The notes: a model not told the origin generated them from the letters alone. Positions 13,649 to 25,614 are shown, counted from the stretch's first letter. The stretch is DNA of 64,000 nucleotides from Serripes groenlandicus (GCA_031761405.1 JASEVX010000003.1:15242973-15306972), one strand, 5' to 3'. Made by a program: numbers and translations.

Positions 13649-14415
13649 TTTTGTTTATGATATAAGTCCATTGGAAAGCATTTGAAAATTGAAGATAATT
13701 ACTATATTGATATTTGAAAAATGTAGTCTTTAAAGTTACGATCGTAAAATTGCAGCACACTTCTTATACTAATATTTCGTTAGTTATAAGGATCGTTACT
13801 TTACCAATTAGTTTAACCTTTCTCCACGTATAGACACATTTGACGCATCTTCAGCCGAAAACGTTTAACAACATTTTGGCAAAATGAAAGATTGCTCGTA
13901 ATGTCCTACCAAGTAATAAAACATTCATTTGTATAGATTTTGTATGATTTTGCATAGCTGTTTTTAAAAAGTCGACTGCTGCAGATTTGTTGTATGTTTG
14001 AAAGGGGTTTAGCTATAAAAAGAAGTATGCTTTTGCACACATATTTTTAAAACTCAACTACTGCAGATGTGTTGTATGCGGGAAACGGTTAAGCTAAGAA
14101 AATGTTTTTTAATTACTCAAGTAGATATGTTAAATAGGATTTTCATTCAACGTCGTATTGTTTATTTGGTATGGAATATTAAAAGTGAAGTAAAACCTCG
14201 CCAAACATTTAATTCTAAATGGAAAAGGCATCATCAACCAACATTTAATTTTCAATCTGTTTCACATTAGTATTGCAGTTCAAACTTTATTTGGATACAT
14301 TTTATGTAAAAAGTAAAACGCAAATCATCGACAGCTTGTCAAAAAAATGTTTTTATTATTAGAATGAAATAAATAAAACAAAACAAAAGAATATATACAT
14401 GAAAAATAACAAATA
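13649..14415. other. no gene; fragments of TTAA-type MITE
   Basis: Pieces related to family B: aacctttctcc near 13816, then two versions of the right end (gactgctgcagatttgttgtat near 13973; ctactgcagatgtgttgtat near 14058). The 67-codon plus-strand frame at 14067-14270 begins inside this repeat and shows no known motif. Confidence 0.45.
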
Positions 14416-14590
14416 TAGATGATTTAAACAATAAATAAAAAAATGAAATAAATTAATGAATGAATAGATGTATGAATGTATGATGAATAAATAAATAAAG
14501 ATGATTTAATAAGTGAATAAAAAAAAATGAAATAAATAAATGAATGTATGAATAGATGTACGAATGTATGATAAATAAATAAATAAATGA

Positions 14591-14653
<63 letters not shown>

Positions 14654-14770
14654 ATGATAAATAAATAAATAGATAAATAAATAAATAAATAAATGACCAT
14701 AAATAAATAAATAAATGAATATAAATAAATAAATAAATAAATAAATAAAGATTAAATAAATAAATACATA
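14416..14770. repeat. (TAAA)n microsatellite
   Basis: Long run of taaa/aaat tetranucleotides with interspersed atga variants. It creates spurious minus-strand frames rich in Leu-Phe-Ile-Tyr. Confidence 0.97.
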
Positions 14771-16276
14771 GCAAATGCTGTAATTATTTGGAAAACTCTT
14801 TGTATTTACCTTGTAAGACCAATGCAAGTCAACTGTTTTCTTGGACTGATGTAGATAACGAAGAGTCATGTAAGCCACTTTGTTGTTCATTAAACCCGAA
14901 GTATTGGTATCAACCTGTTACACGAATAAAAAAAACCCTTCATGTTTTACATTTGATCTACCAGTAGAACGAGTACATAGAACCAGGCAATGTAGAATAC
15001 TTCCAGTACCATAGAGCTACTTGAAACAATACGCAATACAAAATATTGAACAGATAAAAAGCATATGCGAAAATCAAATTCATAAGAATATAACACTTAC
15101 TTTTTTCACTGGGGAAAATACCGTTTTTACATTGTTCATACATTCAAGACTAAATTCTTTCTATGTATTTCATAATTTGTCCATTTCACAATTTGATAAT
15201 ATAACTAAAACAAATGTACCTTGCGTGATTAAAAAAACATCTCTACAATATTTATCAAATACACATTTAAAACAGAATCATGAATGCACATATATTATTC
15301 CAAGTAAAAACGCATGTCAATTGTGTTCATTATGAAAGGATTTTTGATCCATAAGTAAATAAAACGCTTGCCGCATGATTCTACGATCTGTATTATGCAG
15401 TTGTTCAACAATAACTATATGAACGAAGCATAACATAAATGACTTCTCATTGGATAACTTAAAAAGATAGTTATTTCATTTGATCATACCCATTCAAGTT
15501 TTATTCATTTATTGAGAGACTATTTAGTTTTATAAATATTTCCAGGTGTAAGGCAACGGGTACTCGTTCAGCCACTTACACCTTGTAATGTTTGTAATGT
15601 TTGTAATGTTTTATTTAACATAGAAAGCCGTCGTCTTTTGAAATGATGCTGTTTATAAATGCTTTATAGCCATCTATGATATTTAAAACAATAACTTTTA
15701 TTTTTATTAATCACCACTACTATCTGGTTTTACAACATAAATTTTCATTTCTGTTGTTCGCATGTATTGTTACGTTTCGAATCCAAAAAATCAACTTAAA
15801 AAATACATGGGCTACGAACTAGAATTCTTTAATACGGAAACGTAATGTCCAATGTTTTGTAAACTTCCAACCATGCCATTTACTAGTTATCTAAACATTG
15901 TCAAATCATTGTGAATCTGCAAACTGTACATTTTATAACTGTATGCTAAACTGCAAACATTCAGAGTCCCTGACAATGTCAGCAATTTGCCTCTTCCATC
16001 GAGTCATATCCACTGTAGTTTGAGTCGGCCGCCATATTTGTTGTTGACATTTTGCAATGCATTGTGGGTAATTTGACCTAGCAACTCAGCAAAGTCATCA
16101 ATAAATTACCCGGCCTACACAGATTACTTACATTTATTATTACTTTCGTTCAACAATTGCTAGGTGATAATATTTTGCTTCAATAAATGTTTTATTTGTT
16201 GAAGTAATGATTTGAAAGACTTTCAAATAGTTTAACGCGTATATGCAACCTTTTATGCACCACCATCGTCTGTTTT
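14771..16276. other. no recognised gene
   Basis: AT-rich. A 104-codon plus-strand frame at 15021-15335 has no motif I recognise. A short tandem of gtaatgttt lies at about 15585-15613. No splice-bounded exon was evident. Confidence 0.4.
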
Positions 16277-17445
16277 TAGCTCACCTATGCACAAAGTGCT
16301 CAAGGTGAGCTATTGTGACCACATTTTTTCCATCGTCCGTCCGTCTGTCTTGCGTCGTGAACAATTGCCTTGTTCACACTCTACAGTCTACATTTTGCAT
16401 CCGATTATCATGAAAGTTTATTAGAACCTGCATCTCCATCCACTATTGGACAAGTTCAAAACTGGGCCATATGCAGTTAAGAACTAGGTCACTAGGTTAA
16501 CAACTTGTTAGCACTCTGGAGAATCATTTTTAATTTGAAAATATTGAAACTTTGTCAGCATGACACTCTAGAGGTCGCAATCTTTCCTTCATCAGGTCAA
16601 GTCAAGGTCAAGTTTGAATATGAGTCATATTGGGTCAAAGAATTATGTTACAAATTGAAGGAATATATTGTTAACACTCTGGAGGCTGCATATTTTTAAC
16701 TTGAAACCATTGAAACTTTAACAGAATGTTTGTTTTGATGATATGTCTATTAAAAATATAGGTCACTAGGTCAAATTGAAGGAAAATCTTTTTAAAACTC
16801 TAGTGGCTCAATGTTTACTTCAGTAGCTTGGAATTGTGTCAGAATGTTGGTTTTTGGTGATATGTAGGTCATGTTTGAATATGTGTCATGTCTAGTCAAA
16901 ATGTAGGTCACTAGGCCAAATTGATTGAAAATCTTGTTAACACTCTAGAGGCAGCAATTATTTCTTCTGCAACTTGAATATTTTTCAGCATGTTTGTCTA
17001 AATGACATCTAGGCCTAGTTTGAACATTGAAGGAAAATCTTGTAAGGCTGCAGTTTTGACTTGAAAATATTGAAACTTCATCAGAATGTTTGTTTTGATG
17101 AGATGTAGGCCACTTTTAAATATGGGTGATGTACAGTAAAAAGCTAGGTCACAAGGCCAACTTTAAGGAAAATCTTGTTAGCACTCTTAACACAATTTTT
17201 GCTTCAGCAGCTTGAAATATTGTCAGAATGTTTGTTTTAATGATATCTAGGTCAAGTTCAAATATGGGTCATATTGACACTAAAATTAGGTCACTAGGCC
17301 AAATTGAAGGAAAATCTTTTCAACACACTGGAGACTGCAAATATTATTTCAGCAATTCGAGACTTTGTTATGTGTTTTGCATTAGAAATATTATTTCATA
17401 ACTCAGTTGAGCGATCTTGGGCCATCATGGCACTCTTGTTTTATT
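16277..17445. repeat. dispersed repeat opening with AGCTCACCT...AGGTGAGCT hairpin
   Basis: Opens with a small inverted repeat (agctcacctatgc...caaggtgagct) followed by a 'catcgtccgtccgtctgt' block and a long internally repetitive body. Variants of 'aggtcactaggccaaattgaaggaaaatctt' and 'tcagaatgtttgttttgatgatat' recur roughly every 150-180 bp up to about 17350. It closes near gatcttgggccatcatggcactcttgttt. I associate this type of repeat with bivalve genomes. I see no coding capacity. Confidence 0.7.
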
Positions 17446-17854
17446 TTAGCACCGCATCGGGAGAGATTTTCCCGACAATATGGAATACTGAAGTTTTCCC
17501 GACGTTTATAATAGAGTGTACATAATTACTTTATAATAATTAAAATTATATTACTGTTTCCGCTTGATATGTATTTATTTTGACTAATGTACGTACAATA
17601 TGTAAATATTTATCATTGTCATATTTTCATGTATCTATTGTTTATGTCCAATGGCATGTTCATTTACCGAATGCCTAATTCAATCGACAGGCGCGTAGCT
17701 GCCTTTACGCGATTACGCGGCTGAATTCACATGATTCAGACAAAACAAAAATAAAATCGGCCAAAGTTGCAGTATGCGTTCTTGACTACATGCTCATATC
17801 AAACGTTCCTTGCCGTTTCTATACTTAATTATAATAGCCCTTATAGCATATGCG

Positions 17855-18180
17855 GCCCCGGCTCACATTTCTCCGGCCAGCAGCTGAGTGCTAGCTTGAA
17901 ACAAGGCCAGCACTTCGCCGTTAGCGCGGGTAGACATACGGGCTCACATTTCCCCTACCAGCAGTCAAATGCTCGCTGAACACAGGGCCAGCACTTCGTT
18001 GTAAGCGCGGGTAGACGGCGGGACATGCCTTATTGCAAATTCGGCCACGGCTCACATTTCCCCTAGCAGTAGCGGAGTGCTCGCTTGAAACAAGGCCAGC
18101 ACTTCGCCGTAATCTCAGGTAGACGGCGGTACCTGCCTTATAGCATATGCGGCCCTGCTCAGATTTCCTCGGCCAGTAGC
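17855..18180. repeat. about 130-bp GC-rich tandem repeat, 3 units
   Basis: Three diverged units each contain ggctcacattt, a cagcag/gcagtagc block, 'gctcgcttgaaacaaggccagcacttcg' and a gcgggtagacggcgg block. Together with the adjacent region it is notably more GC-rich than its surroundings. Confidence 0.75.
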
Positions 18181-18475
18181 CGAGTGCTCCCCTAATACAC
18201 GCGGCGGACTTTTGCGAGAAACCCGCCTACCCAAGGCCGGCGTTCCATTCCTTTGACAATAAAAAGTGTTCCACTCCGGTGATAACCTCCGGGTCCGAGT
18301 TATCCCCTAATACACGCGGCGAGAAACCCGTCAAAACAAAGTGTTCCACCCCGGTGACAGGGGCTCTGGGCCCGAGTCCTCCCGTAAAACACGCGGCGTA
18401 CTCTGCGAGAAACCCGCCTACTAAAGGCCGGCGTTCCACTTTTGTTACAAAAAAAAAAAATGTTCCACTCCGGTG
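18181..18475. repeat. about 100-bp GC-rich tandem repeat, about 3 units
   Basis: Units contain 'acacgcggcg', 'gagaaacccg', 'aaggccggcgttccac' and 'gtgttccactccggtgac'. Frames are open on both strands at once, as expected for a GC-rich repeat. I do not treat either frame as a gene. Confidence 0.7.
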
Positions 18476-18789
18476 ACAAAACAATAGATTTGAGTATTAT
18501 TAACACAATCGGGCCTTGCATTTTTTTGCTATTTTAGATCTATTTTAGAGAGAAAAAAATCTTCCGAGTAAAGGGTTTATTTGTTGATTTATGATCCTAA
18601 AACTGTCCATTTTCCAGTAGTAAATAAAGCACCTCAGAACGCCCAGAATGCTGCATTGTTTTCAAAAGAAATCGAGGGGGGCATGCCCCCGGATCCCACT
18701 AGCACACTTATGAATCCACATAAATAGAGGGCTAGCTACGCCCCTGATCGAGTTGAGTTGAGTTGAGTTGAGTATATGCGATAGCGATA

Positions 18790-19125
18790 AATACGGGGAG
18801 GTGAACAATTTAGTCGTCATTGTTGTTTCATGTCAGTCCTTCTTATTAAATATTGTTCGACGGGTACAAGACTATGTAGTCCGGGGATGATGTAAGTACT
18901 AAGTACTATTTTACCAGGATAAGGTTTTCACCTCCAAACAGCGGATTTGATTATGCTGAGTAAACATGTATTTATTTCACAATACAATATCTCTGTTAGC
19001 ACTCATTAAAACCTTTGTTGTTGGTACTCAAAAGAATTTCCACAATGACGCGATGATACTCTGTTGAGTACCCACAACATATGACGGTTTGGAGGCGAAC
19101 TAATGAGTTAAGCATACGCCGAATG
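18790..19125. repeat. degenerate inverted-repeat element (gtactcaaaa type)
   Basis: Contains ttgttggtactcaaaagaat and, about 50 bp later, ttgagtacccacaacat. Outside these lie ggttttcacctccaaacag and ggtttggaggcgaact, a second inverted pair. Related to the palindromes at 43.28-43.57 kb. Confidence 0.5.
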
Positions 19126-19208
19126 ACCGTTATCTAGATCTCGGTCTTAAAGCGCAGCACCTCTTCAGAACTACTTTATGGTTTTTCCAGCTCAGAATAT
19201 TGGTCTGG

Positions 19209-19209
19209 A

Positions 19210-19260
<51 letters not shown>

Positions 19261-19320
19261 TAGTGTTTTACGACGCTTTCAACAAGTGTTTGATACTGTT
19301 CCTCGGATTGAATCGATCCT
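19209..19320 (-). repeat. SINE 3' end with (GATT)n tail
   Basis: A run of about 12 gatt units (the SINE tail seen from the other strand) followed by tttagtgttttacgacgctttcaacaagtgtt, the conserved 3' module of the SINE. The rest of the SINE is missing. Confidence 0.7.
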
Positions 19321-19346
19321 AGGTGTTCTTCTTCATCATTACAAAT

Positions 19347-19603
19347 GAGCCGTATCGCGAGAAAACCAACATTGTGGTATCTGCGTAAAGTGTCAACCCG
19401 GATCAGCATAAACATGCAGAGCAGGCTAATCCGGCCGTACACTTTTCGCCTCCTATGGATTTTCTGTTTCAGGAATCACTACTCTATACATATATCCCCC
19501 AAAGACGGAATGTGTCGGCTGGATCAGTCTGCGAACAGCGCAGGCTGATCTGGTCGATACATTACGCAGATGCCATTATGTTGGTTTTCTCGCGGGACGG
19601 CTC
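19347..19603. mobile_element. GAGCC-type MITE (family A)
   Basis: Termini GAGCCGTATCGCGAG and CTCGCGGGACGGCTC are inverted repeats. Flanks are AAAT at 19343-19346 and 19604-19607, a 4-bp target-site duplication. The middle carries the near-palindromic ggatcagtctgcg...cgcaggctgatctgg block. No protein is encoded; open frames here are shared by every copy. Confidence 0.9.
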
Positions 19604-19607
19604 AAAT

Positions 19608-20093
19608 GACAAAAGGACGCTAGCTTTTGAACATGCCGTGAGAGTCATGGGCGTTGCCATCTTGAATTTCAGATGTTCCATCAGAGTCCTTTGTGATTGC
19701 AGTCAAACATTCTTTTGAAGTTCGTTATATGTACATTATTATTATTTTAATATACAATATAACACTTGGTGTAACTTCATTGTAAACAAACAAAGAAAGA
19801 TATCTTATAAAGACGACATATGAACCATCGGTGCTGCCATTTTGGATTACACAAGGCCAATCAACTTCCTTTCTGTTTTCAGTTCAAAACCCTGTTTATG
19901 TCCTTTTATACTTTGATCTTAATTCGTGTGTTTAAAATGAATTTTAACTGCGTTTATTTTAAACCAATTCTTTCTATTCAAAACGTAAAATGGCTACATC
20001 TTGGTAAAACCGCTTACATCAAGATCATTATTAAGAAATGACCCACGTCTATATATTGAGAGATTAAATGAAAACAAATCGATGTACAACTAT
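19608..20093. other. no gene seen
   Basis: AT-rich unique sequence. The 73-codon plus-strand frame at 19820-20041 shows no recognisable domain. Confidence 0.45.
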
Positions 20094-20097
20094 ATAT

Positions 20098-20346
20098 GAA
20101 CCGTTCCAGAAGAAAAACAACATTGTGAACTGCGTTAAGTATCGATTTAGATCAGCCTAAGCATGCCGTGCAGGTTTACCAGGACAGACGCTTTTCGCCT
20201 ACTGTGAACTTCCTGTTTCAGGAATCTTAATATATCCTCCTGAGACGGAATGTGTCTGCCCGGATTAGCCTACGCACTCTGTGCAGGCTGACCTGGGTCG
20301 ATACATTACGCAAAGTCCATAATGATGGTTTTCTCGTGAAAGGCAC
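20098..20346. mobile_element. GAGCC-type MITE, diverged
   Basis: Degenerate termini GAACCGTTCC and GAAAGGCAC. ATAT on both flanks (20094-20097 and 20347-20350) matches the 4-bp duplication of the family. The internal order is as in other copies. Confidence 0.8.
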
Positions 20347-20914
20347 ATATTCTTTTTGTCAAAAGATGCATCTATAACGGACAGTGAAGGCTCTAGTGAA
20401 ACTGTTTGGATGCCCAGACTGGCCTGCTTCTTCACTGTACGCAGAAGCATTTTAAAAGACCCAAAATCGCTATATTGGATCCATATACGATGAATGGATC
20501 TACCACTATGAACATTTAACTACAGAACACGTGGTGGACCGAGTACCTATTGATGTGTGTGTTATTCGTAACCATTCAAACGCGGAAAGAAAACGGCATG
20601 TGGAGAGGGGGAACCATGACATCTAAAAAGTACCACGCTTTGTTGAAGAACATTGCCGCCATCAATGAAGATATTAAATCTCGTAAGAGGTAAGCTCTTG
20701 ATATGTTAAAAGTGGTTATCCATCTTCCGATTAGAATTAATAACTTTTGAATGTGTTAAAATTCCAGTTGTTACTTTTTGGTTTATAGTATTCAAATACT
20801 TACTATTCAAAGTTTCTTAGACTAAATTGCGAACAACGCTCATCTATTCTAGTTGATGCACTTGGTTTGGGTTGGCCTTAGCGCATCAGATTATAGAGAG
20901 TAGCGTCAAGTTAT
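20347..20914. other. unique DNA, no confident gene
   Basis: AT-rich. A short ATG-led frame (20628 on) runs to a possible donor AAGAG/GTAAGC near 20692. With no partner exon it remains unsupported. Confidence 0.35.
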
Positions 20915-20918
20915 TTAA

Positions 20919-21140
20919 CCCTTTCACGCATACAACAAAGCTGCAGCAGACGACTTTGATATTATAGTGACAAAAACCTGAAAATCTCCATGAGATATAG
21001 CTTAATTGTTAACTAAAGTGTTAAACATCGTAGCCAAAGGAGAAATTGCTCATCATGAACAATTTCACATTTGGCCACAATGTTTCTTCAAAAGTCGTCT
21101 GCTGCTATTGCGTCAAAATGCGTCTGCAGGTGGGCAAGGG
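20919..21140. mobile_element. TTAA-flanked MITE (family B), piggyBac-like
   Basis: CCCTTTCACG...GGGCAAGGG bounded by TTAA on both sides (20915-20918 and 21141-21144). The inside is an imperfect inverted repeat: gcagcagacgact on the left and gtcgtctgctgct on the right, with an 'agaaattgctc' motif near the middle. TTAA duplication plus a CCCTTT start is typical of piggyBac-derived MITEs; the assignment is inferred from the ends only. Confidence 0.8.
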
Positions 21141-21384
21141 TTAAGTTTCTGTTGTTGATGCGAAAGTGTATGCTCATACGACTGTTTCAATTCAAACAGA
21201 CCACCCACTGTCCATCTATATTTTTAGTCCATTATTGTAATTATAAAAAAGCTAGAAGTAAATCCCCTCTAGTTTCACACCTATGAAATTTAAAATGATG
21301 CCAAACGGGAGAGTTAATAAAAAGCCTTAAATGATGAAATGAGCCCATGCATGGCAATCGATTATTTGGTGCTTTAAGCCGCTT

Positions 21385-21602
21385 GTAACATTTTATATCA
21401 CGCCGTTTTCTGGGTATGCTACAAGTAATACTGGTCTATACACCAGACAGTGAAACGTTATGTTAACTCTGCATCCCTGAGTGCAAAGGAGGACATACAT
21501 TACTACCCGTCTTTGATATGACCCGGCCGGAGATTGAACCAGCGACCTTTCGCACACGAGGTGGATTCTTTACCAAAACACCATCGAAGTGGTCACGTGC
21601 AT
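21385..21602 (-). repeat. SINE copy, minus orientation
   Basis: Shows the 3' module at left (ttatatcacgccgttttctgggta), the acaagtaatactggtcta segment, then acccggccggagattgaaccagcgacc, which on the minus strand is a B-box-like GGTTCAATCTCC. A tRNA-head-like region follows (ggtggattctttaccaaaacacc). Confidence 0.75.
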
Positions 21603-22082
21603 GGGAAAAGGAACAACATCATTTCTGATCAATGTAAGTTAAGATCATCTTGTCAACATAATCAGCTTTGTGAGTATCCGCTCATGATGACATAATCTTC
21701 TAACAAGCTTGTGTAAGTAAGATGTGAACATTGCAGATCTTGATCAGACTTGTTCACAAAAGCCAACGTGTACCTCTACTAAAAGTGTAAATTGAATCTA
21801 ACATTGCAGTAGAAGTCACAAGGACGTTGCGCATGGCCAACACCGGAAGGCGGCGACTTCTATCTTTTACAATCCTGTTGATTTGATGGTCCATGGTGAC
21901 GTCAACTGTCTGTCCAAGAAGGAATTAATGACGAGAAGATCGTTTTCTGTCTGCCCCGCTTATTATGTAACAGAATATGATGCCAACAGAATACCAGCAA
22001 TTATATTCCAGGTGTGTACATGTAGGCCATAACCCTTTCCCATGTTGAAAAAAGAAAGATGCAAACGTTTGAACTATATAGT
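21603..22082. other. no gene seen
   Basis: Includes 21702-21751, which nearly repeats 9950-10003. Otherwise unique DNA without a convincing frame. Confidence 0.4.
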
Positions 22083-22341
22083 TCATTTCTAAAAATGCCC
22101 CAAAATGCAGCTGCGGCGATACACATCTGCGTAATGTATCGACCAGGTCAGCCTGCGCAGTGATTCCTAAAACAGAAAATCCATAGGAGGCGAAAAGTGT
22201 ATATATCCGGGTACGCCTGTGTGGCATGCTTAGGCCGATCCGGGTCGATACTCTTTACGCAGAGTCCACAATGTTGATTTTCTCACGAGATTTTCTCACG
22301 AGACGGCCTACACATTGATTATTGCCAAGCTACGCCCCTGT
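22083..22341. mobile_element. GGGGCGTAGC-type MITE (family A'), left end lost
   Basis: The right end gagacggcctacacattgattattgccaagctacgcccctg is the terminal module of a hAT-like MITE family. The interior is a shortened family A core (tctgcgtaatgtatcgacc ... gaggcgaaaagtg ... catgcttagg). The left terminal module with ggggcgtagc is missing. Confidence 0.7.
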
Positions 22342-22344
22342 ACT

Positions 22345-24903
22345 AAAATAAACACCAAAACATGGACAGTTTCAATTATTTGTTTAAATTGATGTATGTT
22401 TTTTTTTCAACTTCCATTAACAAAGTAATGACCATAGAAATAAAACGTTGTTTAAATTGACAGGTGTTCTGCAATTAACAAACTCATGGACATATACTCA
22501 AATATCTGTATGAATTGATATACCGTGCATGTACATTGTAAGTTATTGCCATTAACAAAAGCATGGTCATTGCTACATAACGCTGTTTTAATTGACGTAT
22601 GGCGTACTTATTTCAGGTACAATGTAATTTTCTACCCTGCGATGCACCAAATAAGGACATAGATACACAAAGATATTTAAAATGTACATATCCGTACTTG
22701 ACGGGTTCATTGTTAATATTTGTCCTGTTAAGGACCGGATCGACATATCCGTATTTTACGGGTTCATCGTTAGTTTTTGGCTATGACTGGAAACGAATCA
22801 TAGACATATATCTATCTATATAGATTAATTTACATTTTCTATATACACAGCAATATTTAAATTGAGTATCTATCTTTAAATGGTTCATTTCAAGTGTTTT
22901 GCCTTAATAAAGTCCAACTATAATCATGGAGATAGATATACGGTTGTCGTTGAACAGGTAAACTGTTATTGTTTGTTTTGCCATGGACCGACTGAGTGAC
23001 ATAAATACAGATACTCACCGATGTTATACCTAGGTTGTCATACTTTTTACAGGTTCATTGTATGTGTTTGATATATCATGGACCCAATCATGGAACAAAA
23101 TACACACTGAAATTTAAATTGATCTATCCGTTTTTTAAATGTACATTTCTAAGTATCTGTCCTGTCATGGACATACTCATGGACATAAAATACACACCGA
23201 TTTAAATTGAGGTATACGTATTTTAACGATTCATTATAAGTGTTTATTCTACCACGGACAAATCCCTTGTCATAGAAACTCAACGCATTTTAAATTGAAA
23301 TATCTGTATCTTACAAGTACATGTCATGCTTTAGACAATATCATGGACACAAATGCACACCGCTGTTTAAATTGATATATCCGTATTTTACAGGTTCATT
23401 ATAAGAGTGTGTTCTAACATGGATCAAATTAATGACAAAAATACACACCGCTGTTTAAATGGACGTTAGTCGTATTTTACAGGTACATTGCTAGTGTCTT
23501 TCCTGTCATGGGCCGAATAAAGGACATAAATACACACCGCTGTTTGAATTGACGATTGTCGTACTTTACAGGTAGATTGCAAGTGTTTGTCATATAATGG
23601 ACTAGATCATGGTCATATATGCACGTAAATATTTAAATAGACATGACCGTATTTTAGATGTACAGTGTATGCGTTTGTCCTGTCACGGACCGAAAAATAG
23701 ACATAGATGCACGTAACTATTTAAATAGACATGTCCGTATTTTAGAGGTACAGTGTATGCGTTTGTCCTGTCATGGACCGAAAAATAGACATAGATGAAC
23801 GTAAATATTTAAACTGACATATTCGTATTTTACAGGTACACTGTAAATGTTTATCCTGTCATGGACCGAAATATAGACATAGATGCACGTCAATGTTTAA
23901 ACTGACATATTCGCATTTTACAGGTACACTGTAAGTGTTTATCCTGTCATGGACCGAATCATGGACATAGATGCACGTCAATGTTTTAACTGGCATATTC
24001 GTATTTTACAGGTACACTGTAAGTGTTTATCCTGTTATGGACCGAATCATGGACATAGATGCACGTCAATGTTTAAACTGACATATTCGTATTTTACAGG
24101 TACACTGTAAATGTTTATCCTGTCATGGACCGAATCATGGACATAGATGCACGTCAATGTTTAAACTTACATATCCGTATTTTACAGGTACACTGTAAAT
24201 GTTTATCATGTCATGGACCGAATCATGGACATAGATGCACGTCAGTGTTTAAACTGACATATCCGTATTTTACAGGTACACTGTAAATGTTTATCCTGTC
24301 ATGGACCGAATCATGGACATATATGCACGTCAATGTTTAAGCTGACATATCCGTATTTTACAGGTACACTGTAAATGTTTATCCTGTCATGGACCGAGTC
24401 ATGGACATAGATGCACGTCAATGTTTAAACTGACATATCCGTATTTAACAGGTACACTGTAAATGTTTATCCTGTCATGGACCGAATCATGGACATAGAT
24501 GCACGTCAATATGTAAACTGGCATATCCGTATTTTACAGGTACACTGTAAATGTTTATCCTGTCATGGACCGAATCATGGACCGAATCATGGACATAGAT
24601 GCACGTCAGTGTTTAAGCTGACATATCCGTATTTTACAGGTACACTGTAAATGTTTATCCTGTCATGGACCGAATCATGGACATAGATGCACGTCAATGT
24701 TTAAACTGACATATCCGTATTTTACAGGCACATTGTAAATGTTTATCCTGTCATGGACCGAATCATGGACATAGATGCACGTCAATGTTTAAACTGACAT
24801 ATCCGTATTGTACAGGTACACTGTAAATGTTTATCCTGTCATGGACCGAATCATGGACATAGATACACGTCAATATCTAAACTGACATATCCGTATTTTA
24901 CAG
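22345..24903 (+). repeat. 88-bp tandem array built from an exon edge
   Basis: About 29 units at 88-bp spacing. The left third is strongly diverged (recognisable by catggac, tttaaattga and tattttacaggt every 88 bp) and the right half is nearly uniform. Each unit contains a splice-acceptor-like TATTTTACAG, then about 60 bp matching the start of the exon at 24904 (for example CKCLSCHGPNHGH), then a short AT-rich spacer. Since 88 is not a multiple of 3, continuous reading shifts frame at each unit. Confidence 0.9.
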
Positions 24904-25029
24904 GTACACTGTAAGTGTTTATCCTGTCATGGACCGAATCATGGACACAGTTGTACACCGATGTTTAAATTTATTAATGCATACAGAGTGGTGAATAAGA
25001 CGCACAACGGGAAAAATATATATGACAAG
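24904..25029 (+). CDS. exon encoding a TIMP-like N-terminal segment (partial gene)
   Basis: TATTTTACAG precedes and GTAAGG follows a 126-bp (42-codon, phase 0 to 0) open segment. The peptide begins VHCKCLSCHGPNHGH, has Cys at residues 3, 5, 8 and 17, then FKFINAYRVVN and NGKNIYDK. TIMPs start their mature chain with Cys-x-Cys, have the next Cys about ten residues on, then a 'VIRAKVV'-like strand and a Tyr-containing strand; this fits loosely, with one extra Cys and a small insertion. The role would be inhibition of metalloproteinases through the N-terminal Cys. The signal-peptide exon and downstream exons were not found. It could instead be another secreted Cys-rich protein. The first half of the exon is copied in every unit of the array to its left. 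Confidence 0.45.
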
Positions 25030-25227
25030 GTAAGGCTGATCTTTTTAAACCATACTAATGCTAATCTGATTTAATCCAGCTGCCTCTTAGCTAGTGACTA
25101 GATTGTGGTTTAGGTCATTTTACTAGTACGTATACAGTCGCATCGATATCACGACGCTCCTTAGTAACATACCGCAATACCATTAAAACCAGACACAAAC
25201 TTCACTAGCTCGTATATAGATCTGGCA
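25030..25227. other. putative intron, no other feature
   Basis: Follows the GTAAGG donor of the TIMP-like exon. No repeat or coding signal seen. Confidence 0.4.
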
Positions 25228-25614
25228 GCTCTGTGTTCCATAGTCACAAAACTCAAAACCTGTTTTGCGAAACCTATATAGGTTTTGTCGATATACGGTT
25301 CCTTAGTCGGTTAACCAAACATGTTCTACCTGTTTTCCATTCATAAAACAGCCCTGTGTTCCATAGTAAACACAACGTAAACACGTTTTGTCTATGGAGC
25401 GGAACGAAACCTACCTGTATTATGCATGTACTCCCGTCAAACAGGTTTGGTTTACCGACTAATGCACGGATTATCGACGAAACCTATATAGGTTTCGCAA
25501 AACGGGTTTTGGGTTTGGTGACTATGGAACACAGGGATGCCATGTAGGTTTCGTTCCGTTTGATAGGCATAGCTTAAACTGTTTATGTTGTGTTTACTAT
25601 GGAACACACGGCTG
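25228..25614. repeat. interleaved inverted repeats (ctgtgttccatagt...actatggaacacag)
   Basis: Two long inverted pairs overlap: 25230-25296 (tgtgttccatagtcaca ... gcgaaacctatatagg) with 25470-25536, and 25350-25412 (tgtgttccatagtaaacaca ... ggaacgaaacctac) with 25544-25614. All four blocks share the tgtgttccatag end, so this looks like two related palindromic elements, one inserted in the other, or a rearranged one. Confidence 0.75.

Noticed and set aside
14424..14890. Leu/Phe/Ile/Tyr-rich membrane protein frames
   Set aside because: They are translations of a (TAAA)n microsatellite.
18227..18521. Overlapping frames on both strands in the GC-rich repeat
   Set aside because: Simultaneous openness on opposite strands comes from GC-rich tandem repeats. 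No domain is recognised.
20628..20692. Possible first exon (ATG, 21 codons, donor AAGAG/GTAAGC)
   Set aside because: Too short, no partner exon, no homology I can name.
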